A stretch of DNA of 64,000 bases from Carpediemonas membranifera (lineage: Eukaryota; Fornicata). This document shows, one piece after another, positions 26,694 through 35,526 of the stretch. Position 1 is the first letter of the stretch. Each line of letters begins with the position of its first letter. A program made the position numbers and the translations under genes. The DNA is taken from NCBI GenBank assembly GCA_019828565.1, contig JAHDYR010000031.1:62001-126000 (forward strand), read 5' to 3'. Below the pieces are notes generated by a model. That model made no database searches. It was given only the letters and a program-made list of their open reading frames with translations, and was not told the origin of the DNA.

Positions 26694-28758
26694 CTACGTC
26701 TCCTTCTTCTCGGTCACCTCGGCAACCTTCTGCTTCTTCCCCAGCACCTTAGCCCGGGCCAAGCCGACGGCGTCCATGGCCGCAGGGGGCCGGACAACAA
26801 CCACAAACACGGCCCCGGCCACTAGCAGCAGCAGGATCACCAGGGAGCTGGTGAGGATGGCCATGATGTCCCGCCGGGCCGTCACAGCGACCAGCACCCA
26901 CATCCACGGCGGAATGGCGCGCTGGGCCTCCTGCTGCTTGGCCAGCGCTGTTTAAAACAGGGCGCGGCTGGCCTCGTTGACCTCTGCCCGGATGGTGAGC
27001 GCCTGCTTCTCGTTGATGAGGTCGACCAGCACTGGGCCGTGGCTCGACTCAATGTCAACTGTAGACGACAACCTCCAGCAGATGCGTCGTCAGGCCCTTG
27101 GCAGCCGCGTACCTGCCCGGGATGTCGTCGCGGGGGCGCCACACGCGGGGGCGGACTTCAGACCCGACCCGGTCGAACTCGAAGGTTGTGGCGAAGATCT
27201 CCTTCAGCTTGTCCACGAGGGACTGCGTCAGTCTGAACGCACTGGCATTGACGGCGTCGTCGCTGTTCTGGACGACGATGGCGAAGTCGTAGTCGTCCAG
27301 CTGGAGCACGCCCTCGACCACCTCCTTGGCGTCGTCCAGCAGCCGGTGCCGCAGATCGCCCAGTCGGGTCCACATGTCGTCATCCAGGGTCGCCAGCACA
27401 CCGTCGGCCTCGGCGTCGATGCGGTCCGACACCGCGTGCCCGATGCGGCGTACGATGATCTGCCCGAGCTGGGTGACGTGGGTGTGGCCGCTGGCCCGGA
27501 GCCGCTCCTCGACCGTGTCCAGCATCTGGGAGATCGCCACAGAGTATGACTCGAGCGACTCCACGTGACACTGGGCCTTGACTTCGTTGGAGTCGAGCAT
27601 CTCGGACCGCAGCTCGTTGACAACGACGGAGAACAGACGGTCGATGACCTGGTCGAGGTAGCGGGCCGCGGCGTCCAGCACCGTGAACCCGCCCGGCATG
27701 AGTTTGGACGGCGTGCAGGGGACGGCGGCCGGTGTGGTCGCCCGCACCAGCCGGACCCAGGCCCGGTCGAACGGCTCGGACACCTGAAGCACGGACGAGT
27801 CGAGGGTGATGCCGAGTCGGGCGGCGGGGTGTCCTGCTGTACTAGGGCGGCCGTCCGGGTGTGGAGGAAGCGGCGGTCGTCGGCCAGCAGCAGCTGGGTC
27901 ATCCAGTCGAGCCGCTTCGTCGACAGCAGGCCGGGCACGTCCGTCGCGGTAGCGGTGACGGTGACGGCGGTGAGGCTGAGCTGCTCGATGAGCTCCCGCC
28001 GCTTGAGCTGGTAGCAGGGACGGGAGTACCGCGAGGCCACCTCGTCGAACTCCGCCACAGCCTTGATGAACGCGGCCTTGAGATGGGCGACAACCCGGAT
28101 CACGTCGGCCCACGTCCCGGCCTCCCCGTTGCTCTCCTTAACCTGCGTGACTGTGGCCGAGTCATCAGCAATGGCGTCACAGAACTCCTGGTAGCAGCGG
28201 GCCTTGACCTGCTCGGTGCGGTATACGGCGATGATCTGCTGGGTCGATGGGAGGTCGATCTTGGTGCACAGCTCGATGAAGTACGCGCGCAGACTGTCAA
28301 TGGGGATGCCGGCCAGCTTGTGGGAGACTTCCTCGAATGCGGGCCCTGTGAACTCCTCCTGGAGGGCGAGGGCGTCTGTCTTGAACTTGTCTGGGCAGAA
28401 GACGAAGTGGGACAGTGCCTTGAAGTCCAGCAGGAAGTAGTCGTCGAACTCAGCGCTCAAGGCCCTCCGGCTTGGGGAACGAGGCCCACAGCTCGAGGAA
28501 GTCAGCTCGAAGCTTGTCCTGCATGCCTCGAGGTTGGCGATGCCGTCGTAATCCTGGATCACAACAATGATCTTCGTTCAGTTGCAGGATCACCTCGGAC
28601 AGCGCCACAGTGAAGAAGGAGTATTTCCTCTCAATGACGTCCTCGAAGTTTATCACGAAGTTTATCGTCGTTTCGCCAGCGTTAGTGGCAGCTCCGCCCC
28701 CGGCCTGTAGGCTGGCCGGCGTTTGACAGACTTGGACCGGTGCGGACCGGTACATCAA
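26694..28758 (-). pseudogene. RHD3/Sey1-type dynamin-like GTPase pseudogene
   Basis: Pieces in shifting frames together resemble the Sey1/RHD3 (atlastin-like) ER-fusion GTPase. In order they are ERKYSFFTVALSEVILQ; IVVIQDYDGIANLEA; DKLRADFLELWASFPKPE; LSAEFDDYFLLDFKALSH; a long helical middle (28110-27060); VLVDLINEKQALTIRAEVNEASRALF; and IPPWMWVL with a hydrophobic hairpin. The G1-G3 GTPase motifs are absent. Roughly 25 codons are lost near 28570, frames jump near 28520, 28465, 27845 and 27060, and an in-frame TAA interrupts SRALF at about 26950. The missing bases do not fit introns. I read it as an N-terminally truncated, decaying gene. Confidence 0.7.
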
Positions 28759-29311
28759 GAGGTATGTGTAAATCGTTTAAGACCGATGGATCGACCAACT
28801 CCGCCCCAAGTTCCCCGGGTCGTCGCTGTTGGCTCTGGTGGTGCTCCGGGGGTTTCGTTGGCAGTAGAGTTTGCCCCAGTCGAGACGGATCAGGTCTCCT
28901 CTGGTGTGGACTCGGTCCAGCCCGGAGCCTCCCAGCACTACTAAATGGCTTGAGTGACTCTGCTGCCTCTGTCCGGGAGTCGCTACACCTTGCCACTACC
29001 GTCAACGAGCTGGCAACGCTCGAGGTCCATCATGCATGATTCTTCGCAGCTTATGGCAGCTTATGGTGGCGACATGCGGACGTGCTCGAACGGTCAGTCA
29101 AGTGTTTAGTGCTGCGCTATCCTGTCTCCCTCCTTGGCACGGATGATGAATACGGATGTCTGGTCGACCGTCAGTCACCCCTGGAAGGCCGGCTGCCACT
29201 GCGGAGCAGTGCAGCGGTGAGTGCAGCCAGCCAGACGCCCTGGCTCCACGAGATTGACCGCAGATCTGAGATTTTATTTGTGTCCACATTTGTATACACC
29301 AGAATTCGCCG
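28759..29311. other. Intergenic region without recognised gene
   Basis: 553 nt upstream of the RHD3-like pseudogene and the GPCR gene. The missing GTPase domain was looked for here and is not present. Coding bias is absent. No RNA gene recognised. Confidence 0.5.
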
Positions 29312-30931
29312 ATGCGGCCAGCCATTGGCCTCTTTTTACTCTCTATATTGTTACTCTTGAACTTCACACGGGCTGAATGGATCTGGAACACTATCGATGA
29401 CGAGTTCGCGATCGAGAGTGCCCGCACAGCACTCTCAAGGATCAAGCTCATGCTGCACGAGCAGTTTGGCGATGGCTACTCCGTGTCATCCACTGATAGC
29501 CAGGTCTGGGTGACGTATCCCGATGATTCGTCTGTCGTCTACAAGGACTGCGACCTCGGCATCGTCTGCGCCACGCCCGTCAACACCACCATCCCCGAGT
29601 TCACGCTCGGCTCGCGTACTATCGTCCCCAACTACCACGCGGACCTCAACCCGACCTGGTACGAGACAGCGAAGGTCCTTGCCCTCCGTGAGTGCACCAC
29701 TGTTCTGGACTTCATCGTCCACATGGACACTGTCTGGAGCGGCGTCACGACCCTGTTCCAGCGGGTCGGCGACGACTTCGTCCGCATCGCCTCTACCGTG
29801 CCCGTTGACTACGGCGGCGAGCTGCTTGCGGTGGGGTCTGTCATGAAGTACAACACGTCCACGGGTGCCGTCAACGACAGGGTGAAGACCCTGCTCGACG
29901 GCAAGGAGTGGAACGGCCCAATCAGCCTCTTCTCGAAGACATACTACTCCAGCTACCAGCCCATCTTCGTCGACGGCCAGGTCGTCGGCGCACTATACTT
30001 CGGGTCTACCGCTGTCATTAAGGGGGTATGCGCGCTGTGGGTAGTCTTCGGCGTCCTGCTGCTCTTCGCATGCGGACTGTGCGTCATTACCCAGTGCGTC
30101 TGCTGCAACGCTCCGCCCTTCGCCAGTGGGGGCCGCAGCATGACCCTCTACATCCTCGCGGGGTGCATCTTGTGCCTCATCAGCGCCTTCGTCGGCGTTT
30201 CATGGCCCGGCCTCCCCGCTGCCCGCTGCTGGGCCGAGACGTGGCTCTTCTACCTCGGCGAGAGCATGGCCCTGGCTGCCCTCACCGCCAAGACATTCAG
30301 GGTGTGGCGCATATTCCAGAAGGCCAAGCAGTTTAAGCAGAGCACCATCAACACGCTGTGGCTGCACGTGTTCATCATTGGCGTACTAGGCCTGCAGGCC
30401 CTCTTCATGCTCGCCTACACCATCATCGCATTCTGGCCGGCCCCGGCGACGCTATGGGTCTCCCCAGTCCGCCCCATCGCTTGCGACACGTTCCTCGACA
30501 ACATCATAACATTCCCTGCCAAGGCGGTCGTCGCGCTGCTCGTCTTGGCGTCCGGACTCCTTGCTATCAAGACCAGAACGACGAAGGCTCCGCACCTCGA
30601 GGCCGTCAAGGAGGCGGGCGACCTGGCGTACGTCCTGTCCGCCCTCGTTGTGTCGATGGTGTTCTTGTGGTGCGCAGGTTACTTCAGCCACGGCAACCTG
30701 CTCTACTCCCTCGCAAGATTCATCGAACCCGCCATGCCCGCCGTAATCATCGCGGGCGGCCTGTTCGTCCCCAAGACGTGGCGGGCCGCCGAGCTCTTCG
30801 CCCAGCAGCGCCTGGGCTGGCGTCGCCCGGCACCCCCGCCCGAGACGGTGCTGTCGGACCCCCTTGGCGTGGAGAGCGACAGCGAGACCTGTACGGCGAA
30901 CCCCATGCGGGGACTCCGGGAGGACATATAG
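29312..30931 (+). CDS. Cache-domain class C (7TM_3) G-protein-coupled receptor
   Basis: A 539-aa protein. A signal peptide (1-21) precedes an extracellular domain (22-232) whose second half, GVTTLFQRVGDDFVRIASTV...PISLFSKTYYSSYQPIFV DGQVVGALYFG, follows the Cache_3-Cache_2 small-molecule sensor of bacterial chemoreceptors. Seven helices follow at about 236-262, 278-297, 306-330, 348-375, 398-421, 436-458 and 466-488. The class C family marks are CWAETWLFYLG in helix 3, TAKTFRVWRIF after it, and GGLFVPK in helix 7. The acidic C-terminal tail is ~40 residues. This should be a plasma-membrane receptor signalling to heterotrimeric G proteins; the ligand is unknown, with amino acids or carboxylates typical for Cache domains. 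Confidence 0.82.
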   Translation: MRPAIGLFLLSILLLLNFTRAEWIWNTIDDEFAIESARTALSRIKLMLHEQFGDGYSVSSTDSQVWVTYPDDSSVVYKDCDLGIVCATPVNTTIPEFTLGSRTIVPNYHADLNPTWYETAKVLALRECTTVLDFIVHMDTVWSGVTTLFQRVGDDFVRIASTVPVDYGGELLAVGSVMKYNTSTGAVNDRVKTLLDGKEWNGPISLFSKTYYSSYQPIFVDGQVVGALYFGSTAVIKGVCALWVVFGVLLLFACGLCVITQCVCCNAPPFASGGRSMTLYILAGCILCLISAFVGVSWPGLPAARCWAETWLFYLGESMALAALTAKTFRVWRIFQKAKQFKQSTINTLWLHVFIIGVLGLQALFMLAYTIIAFWPAPATLWVSPVRPIACDTFLDNIITFPAKAVVALLVLASGLLAIKTRTTKAPHLEAVKEAGDLAYVLSALVVSMVFLWCAGYFSHGNLLYSLARFIEPAMPAVIIAGGLFVPKTWRAAELFAQQRLGWRRPAPPPETVLSDPLGVESDSETCTANPMRGLREDI

Positions 30932-30980
30932 AGGCCATACATGTATCCATATAAACCATAGCACACCGTAAACCGCGAAT

Positions 30981-33917
30981 TTACCCCAACAGAGGGAGGG
31001 CCTCGGCCAGCGTCATCTGCTCCGGTCGATACCCGAGCTTGGCAAGCCCATCAACAACAGCCTGCCCGCTCCCAGACGCGGTCATTGCCAGTAGGGTGAT
31101 CTCCGGGTTCTGCGGGTCGAGCAAGGGCTTCAGGAACCGGTCGATGGCGGCCTCCACCTCGGCCTGCGTCACCTTGCTAACAGCGTTGACCATCCTTGAC
31201 CGGCGACCCGGTTTGAGTCGTCTGAGCACGTCGATGCAGAGCTCTGAGGCTGCCGCGGCCGGCGACTCTTCCCGCTCGACCATGTTGCATATGAGGCTGG
31301 CCCGTGCGTCCTGGAGCGTGTCGGGGTCCACCGGGCTGCCGATAACGGCGACGCACTTCTCGAGGGCGCGGGGCCCGTCGTAGCATCTGTCGAGTGTCAG
31401 TGTCGTGAGGCCGTCGTCGGGGGCCGTGTTGATGCCGACGCCGTACGCCAAGCCAGCGCCGCGGACGTCGCGCCAGAGGGGGCCCTCGATGACGGTGAAG
31501 TACTCGACGGCGAGCAGGATTGCCGGCATGAGGGGGTGGTCGAAGCCGTACTGGACAAGCGAGGGCGTGCACAGACGGACGAAGGTCGACTCGGAGCTGG
31601 GCAGCTCGACCACAGCCTGGGTGGGGGGCGCCACACCCTTGTGGGCGGGGACCATCATGCAGGGGGTCTCGCCCACTAGGGGCTGGACGACGGCGCGTGT
31701 GGCCTCGACCGCTGTCCTGGGGCACGTGATATGCACCGTGTGTGGCGAGCACGCGATGCGGCGGACAATTGTGTTGAACTCAGCGACGACGGCGTCGGGG
31801 TCCTCGGCGAGGCGGGCCCGGACAGCCTGGAGGAACGCGCCCTGGACGGTAACCGACATCGCCCTGAACGAGGACGGCACGCCCTCTTTGCTGAGGGCAC
31901 GTGTCTTGAGGGCAGCGGGCATGAGAAGCTCGGGCTCGCGCTTGGTGGACGCGACGCTCTTCGAGATACGGCCGACACCAACGCCAAGCCACTCGGTGCC
32001 ATGTCTGGGGCAGCTCATCATTTGATTGATGATCTCAACGGCCTCGGGGAACTGCGCGGCGACAGACTGGAACGACAGAGCGACGGAGTTCGGGTGGGGC
32101 CCGGGCTCGAAGTGGGAGCCGCCCATCCCGACATGAAGGTCCGCGTGGACCGTCACAGCGGACAGCAGCGCCGCGGCGTCGGCAGGACAGACAGTCTGTC
32201 CGCCGCGTACGATTGCAGACTCGAGTGCGATCTCCATGACGAGGGGCAGCCACCGTCTCGTTGCTGTGTCCATGGAGGAGATGTCGAACACCACGGACGC
32301 CTGCACGAACTCGGTGTCGATGGCCGAATGGGTCAGAGCGCCGCTCCCATCGACGGTGACCTTGGGCCAGTTGATCGACTCGGCCCGTGGCTCGGGACAG
32401 ACAGGGGAGGGGATGCCCGCGTCCACGATGGCCGCCAGTCGCTCCCCGTCCGTGCCCTGCTGCCGGTTGGCCTCCTGCCGCTCCTTCTCGGCCTGGGCGT
32501 TCCTCGCGGGCAGAGCCGTGTCAGGTCGCCCCAGCACAGTAAACGAAGGCCGGGCCAGCAGACTCAACTTGTCGGCCCACCACTCGGCCGGCTTGGCGAG
32601 GAGCGTGGCGGCGTAGTCCCTGCAGTACAGGGACAGGTCGGCGTTGGCGAAGAGGGCGAAGTCGATGAGCTCGTTGGCCGCCGCCCCGCCAGGAGCCCGC
32701 TCGAGGAACTCAAGCCGCTGCCGCTGGTTACGGTGGACGTACTTGTGGATGCGGCCCATGTCAGGACCTGCCTTAAGCACCTCAGCGATGGCCGCGTCAA
32801 GCCGGGCAGGCACTGTGTCGAGAAGATCGGTGGGGACATCCTCGACGGAGAGTGTGACAGAGGATGTGGGGAATGTCCGGATTGTGACCGACACCTCTGA
32901 CGCTATGGAGTCCTCTGAGTCTACCAGCAGTCGGTTGAGGTCACAATCGGGGTCCTCGCACAGGTAGTCGCCGAGCACGTGCCAGGCCTCGATCTCCTCC
33001 GTCTGCTGCACCATGTTCGCGTCCGTCGCACCGTGGAAGCACCGCATGGCGCTCCCGCTGTCGTCGTCCTCTGAGGGGAAGGCGACGGACTCGACGGCCG
33101 ACTCGAGCAGCGGGGCCGGGTGCAGCGCCTGCGGGAGGACCTTGGCGGGGCTGTTCGTGGTCTTGGGCAGGGCGGCGAGGACGGCAGCGGGGTCAATGGC
33201 GCCGACAACGACGACAGTCAGGTTCTCGGGAACGTACTGTCTCGCGTGGAAGTCACGGACGTCGTCGGGTGTCAACTGCCGCAGCCCCTCGCTGGTCCCA
33301 CCGGTCTCGAAGGAGTACGGCGTGATGATGCCCCTCTCGCCGTACATGACCTTCATCATGCGACGTGTCATGAGCTCGTAAGCGTCGACGTTCAGCATCT
33401 CGCTGTACACAACACCGCCGTCCGTCCCATCAGCGGCGACGTGGTGGATTTCAGTGAGGAAGCCCTCGTCTGTGAGGGATGGGTGCAGGATGTGGTCGAG
33501 GTACTCGGGCAGCAGGCGCAGGAAGCCATCCGCGCCGGCAGTGGAGACCGTGTAGGCTGTGTGGTCGGTGTCTGTCCATGCGTTCGTGCCCTGTGCGAGG
33601 CAGCGGTTGGCCACCCGGTCGAGGTAGCCTTTGACGCGGCCATCGGTCCCGAGGAACACCATGTGCTCGAGGACGTGGGGGATGCCCATGTCGTCGCCAG
33701 CCAGCGTGTTCAGGATGAAGAAGCCGCTTACAATGGGGGAATCCACCTCAACGTGCAAGACACGGATGCCAGAGGGCGTGTTGTAGAGAGAAACAGGGTA
33801 GTGCCCGATGGTGGACGTCTCCGCGGGTACTGGTGCTTCTTTCGACGGAATTGCGGTATTGCCTGTCATTGTACAAGGCGGGGGATCGCTAATATCATCA
33901 ATCTGCTGTTCAGGCAT
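30981..33917 (-). CDS. M16 zinc metalloprotease (C05D11.1/YOL098C type)
   Basis: A 978-aa full-length two-lobed M16 peptidase. The inverted zinc motif HVLEH is at residues 81-85 with downstream ligand Glu173 in GVVYSEM. The intervening KGYLDRVANRCLAQGTNAWTDTDH and SLTDEGFLTEIHHV segments are those of the eukaryotic C05D11.1/YOL098C subgroup, not of insulysin, mitochondrial processing peptidase or PreP. The C-terminal half lacks the zinc motif, as expected. It cleaves short peptides in the cytosol or an organelle. No targeting peptide is obvious. The starting ATG is sound. A long antisense frame over 31731-32900 is a codon-bias shadow. Confidence 0.9.
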   Translation of the reverse strand: MPEQQIDDISDPPPCTMTGNTAIPSKEAPVPAETSTIGHYPVSLYNTPSGIRVLHVEVDSPIVSGFFILNTLAGDDMGIPHVLEHMVFLGTDGRVKGYLDRVANRCLAQGTNAWTDTDHTAYTVSTAGADGFLRLLPEYLDHILHPSLTDEGFLTEIHHVAADGTDGGVVYSEMLNVDAYELMTRRMMKVMYGERGIITPYSFETGGTSEGLRQLTPDDVRDFHARQYVPENLTVVVVGAIDPAAVLAALPKTTNSPAKVLPQALHPAPLLESAVESVAFPSEDDDSGSAMRCFHGATDANMVQQTEEIEAWHVLGDYLCEDPDCDLNRLLVDSEDSIASEVSVTIRTFPTSSVTLSVEDVPTDLLDTVPARLDAAIAEVLKAGPDMGRIHKYVHRNQRQRLEFLERAPGGAAANELIDFALFANADLSLYCRDYAATLLAKPAEWWADKLSLLARPSFTVLGRPDTALPARNAQAEKERQEANRQQGTDGERLAAIVDAGIPSPVCPEPRAESINWPKVTVDGSGALTHSAIDTEFVQASVVFDISSMDTATRRWLPLVMEIALESAIVRGGQTVCPADAAALLSAVTVHADLHVGMGGSHFEPGPHPNSVALSFQSVAAQFPEAVEIINQMMSCPRHGTEWLGVGVGRISKSVASTKREPELLMPAALKTRALSKEGVPSSFRAMSVTVQGAFLQAVRARLAEDPDAVVAEFNTIVRRIACSPHTVHITCPRTAVEATRAVVQPLVGETPCMMVPAHKGVAPPTQAVVELPSSESTFVRLCTPSLVQYGFDHPLMPAILLAVEYFTVIEGPLWRDVRGAGLAYGVGINTAPDDGLTTLTLDRCYDGPRALEKCVAVIGSPVDPDTLQDARASLICNMVEREESPAAAASELCIDVLRRLKPGRRSRMVNAVSKVTQAEVEAAIDRFLKPLLDPQNPEITLLAMTASGSGQAVVDGLAKLGYRPEQMTLAEALPLLG

Positions 33918-34104
33918 TGTCGACGCCTGCTATCGGAAATGATCGGAGCGCTGGCAAAATGATTGGACCGAGGGCCCTTGACCTGCGCAGGGCCGGACAG
34001 CCGTGCCATTGCTGGGACCTGTCCCCACCCCCACAGCTGCGCTAGCGCCTCATCAACGCCTGTCGACCGACCACAATTGTCATGCGAGTTTATGTCAAAA
34101 GTAT

Positions 34105-35418
34105 CTACACGGTGTCCTCCTCGATGGTCCGGATGACCATGCCAGAGAGCAGCTTGGGCAGCAGGTATGTGCTCTTGGGGGGGCAGATGGCGCCGGCGTC
34201 GGCAACCTTGAACAGCTGCTCCATGGTCAGGGGGAACACAGCGAAGCCGCAGGCGTTCTTGCCTCTGTTGGCGTCGGCGACCTTCTCCATACCGTGGAGG
34301 CCGCGGTCGCCACCGACAAAGCGGATGATCTCCGAGGTGCGGAGGTTCTTGATGCCGAAGAAGGGGTCGAGGATGAGCTTCGTCAGGATCTCGGCGTCGA
34401 TCGAGTCGATGGGGTGGCTGTCGTCCACGGGGTTGGTCAGGGTGAGGCGGAACCACTCGCCCTCCACGTAGAAGCCGAACTCGTGCATCTTGGTCGGCTT
34501 GGCGTGGTGAGCTGGGGCCAGGCTGTGCTCAGTGTCGGGCTTGCCGGCGTCCTGGACACCGAGGGACTCGACCTTGAAGTACTTCTCGAGCTCGGCGAGG
34601 ACCTCCGCCTTGGTGTAGGGGCTGTCGATGATGACGCGGTTGTAGTCGAAGATGGCGAGCTGGTCGTGGGGGAAGATCACGCTCAAGAACCAGCGGGCGG
34701 GGTGCGACTCGGGGAGGGTCACGCCCTGAGCCTCGGCCTCCTTAATGCGGCGCTGGCCAACCTTAAAAGCGGACTCGGAGCGGTGGTGGCCGTCGCAGAT
34801 GTACAGGGAGTCAACAGTGCCGAAGAGCTCGATGACGCGCTCATAGTTGGCGGGGTCGATGCGCCAGATGGTGTGCTCGGTCTCGTCGCACTCGGCGCAG
34901 GGGATCTGGAAGATGGGCTCGGTCTTAACGGTCTCGTCGAGGATGGCGGTCAGGTCCTCGCGGGCCTTGTAGGCGAGGTAGACGGGGCCGACGTTGGCGT
35001 TCTGGGTGTCGACCATCCGGACACGGTCGCGCTCCTTCTTCTCGACAGTCACCTCGTGCTTCTTGATGGCGCCGGAAGCATAGTCAGCAACGGCGGTGAG
35101 GGCAACGAAGCCAGTCTGGGCGTGGCCGGCCTTGGCTTGGCGGTAGGCATAGATCTGAGGCTGTGCGTCACGTTCGAGCTTGCCGTCCTCGATGAAACGC
35201 TGCAGGTTCTCGCGGCCAGTGGCGTAAACGATGTCGCTGTAGGCATCAGTGCCCTTGGGAAGATCGATCTCGGGCTTGTTCAGGTGGAGAACTGAATCAG
35301 GGTTCTTCTCACCAACGACACGGGCCTCAGAGGAGGAAATGACGTCGTATGGGGGGCCAGGGAGCGTCTGACGGCAGGCGGGGCTGGGAATCCATCCACG
35401 GAAAGACTTGACCTTCAT
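34105..35418 (-). CDS. DUF1015 / SerK-like putative serine kinase
   Basis: 437 aa from the ATG at 35418 (MKVKSFRGWIPSP). Family marks are LPGPPYDVISSSEA near the N terminus, QIYAYRQ, NANVGPVYLAYK, and the highly conserved ICDGHHRSESAF block near residue 255, then VIFPHDQLAIFDYNRV. Archaeal SerK of this family phosphorylates free serine with ADP to O-phosphoserine, and related bacterial proteins use ATP. In this organism a feed into cysteine or serine metabolism is plausible but inferred. The family is mainly prokaryotic with scattered anaerobic protists, suggesting lateral transfer. Confidence 0.85.
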   Translation of the reverse strand: MKVKSFRGWIPSPACRQTLPGPPYDVISSSEARVVGEKNPDSVLHLNKPEIDLPKGTDAYSDIVYATGRENLQRFIEDGKLERDAQPQIYAYRQAKAGHAQTGFVALTAVADYASGAIKKHEVTVEKKERDRVRMVDTQNANVGPVYLAYKAREDLTAILDETVKTEPIFQIPCAECDETEHTIWRIDPANYERVIELFGTVDSLYICDGHHRSESAFKVGQRRIKEAEAQGVTLPESHPARWFLSVIFPHDQLAIFDYNRVIIDSPYTKAEVLAELEKYFKVESLGVQDAGKPDTEHSLAPAHHAKPTKMHEFGFYVEGEWFRLTLTNPVDDSHPIDSIDAEILTKLILDPFFGIKNLRTSEIIRFVGGDRGLHGMEKVADANRGKNACGFAVFPLTMEQLFKVADAGAICPPKSTYLLPKLLSGMVIRTIEEDTV

Positions 35419-35526
35419 TTGTGCAACTCTTGCAATTCTGACCACCGGAGACCAGGTCACGAGAGGTCAGCGGAATAAAATGCAATCAATTACAGAAGAC
35501 TCACATGCCGTTACGGCTCATTTACC

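Noticed and set aside
26694..28758. Frame jumps in the RHD3-like locus as short introns
   Set aside because: Conserved blocks adjoin or lack residues at each jump, so bases are missing rather than extra; no 28-32 nt insert is available to remove.
31731..32900. 389-aa open frame antisense to the M16 protease
   Set aside because: A consequence of G/C-ending codons in the real gene. It has no motifs, and the opposite strand is a conserved full-length peptidase.
34003..35295. 430-aa open frame antisense to the DUF1015 gene
   Set aside because: Val/Leu/Gly/Asp-rich shadow of a clear family member on the minus strand.
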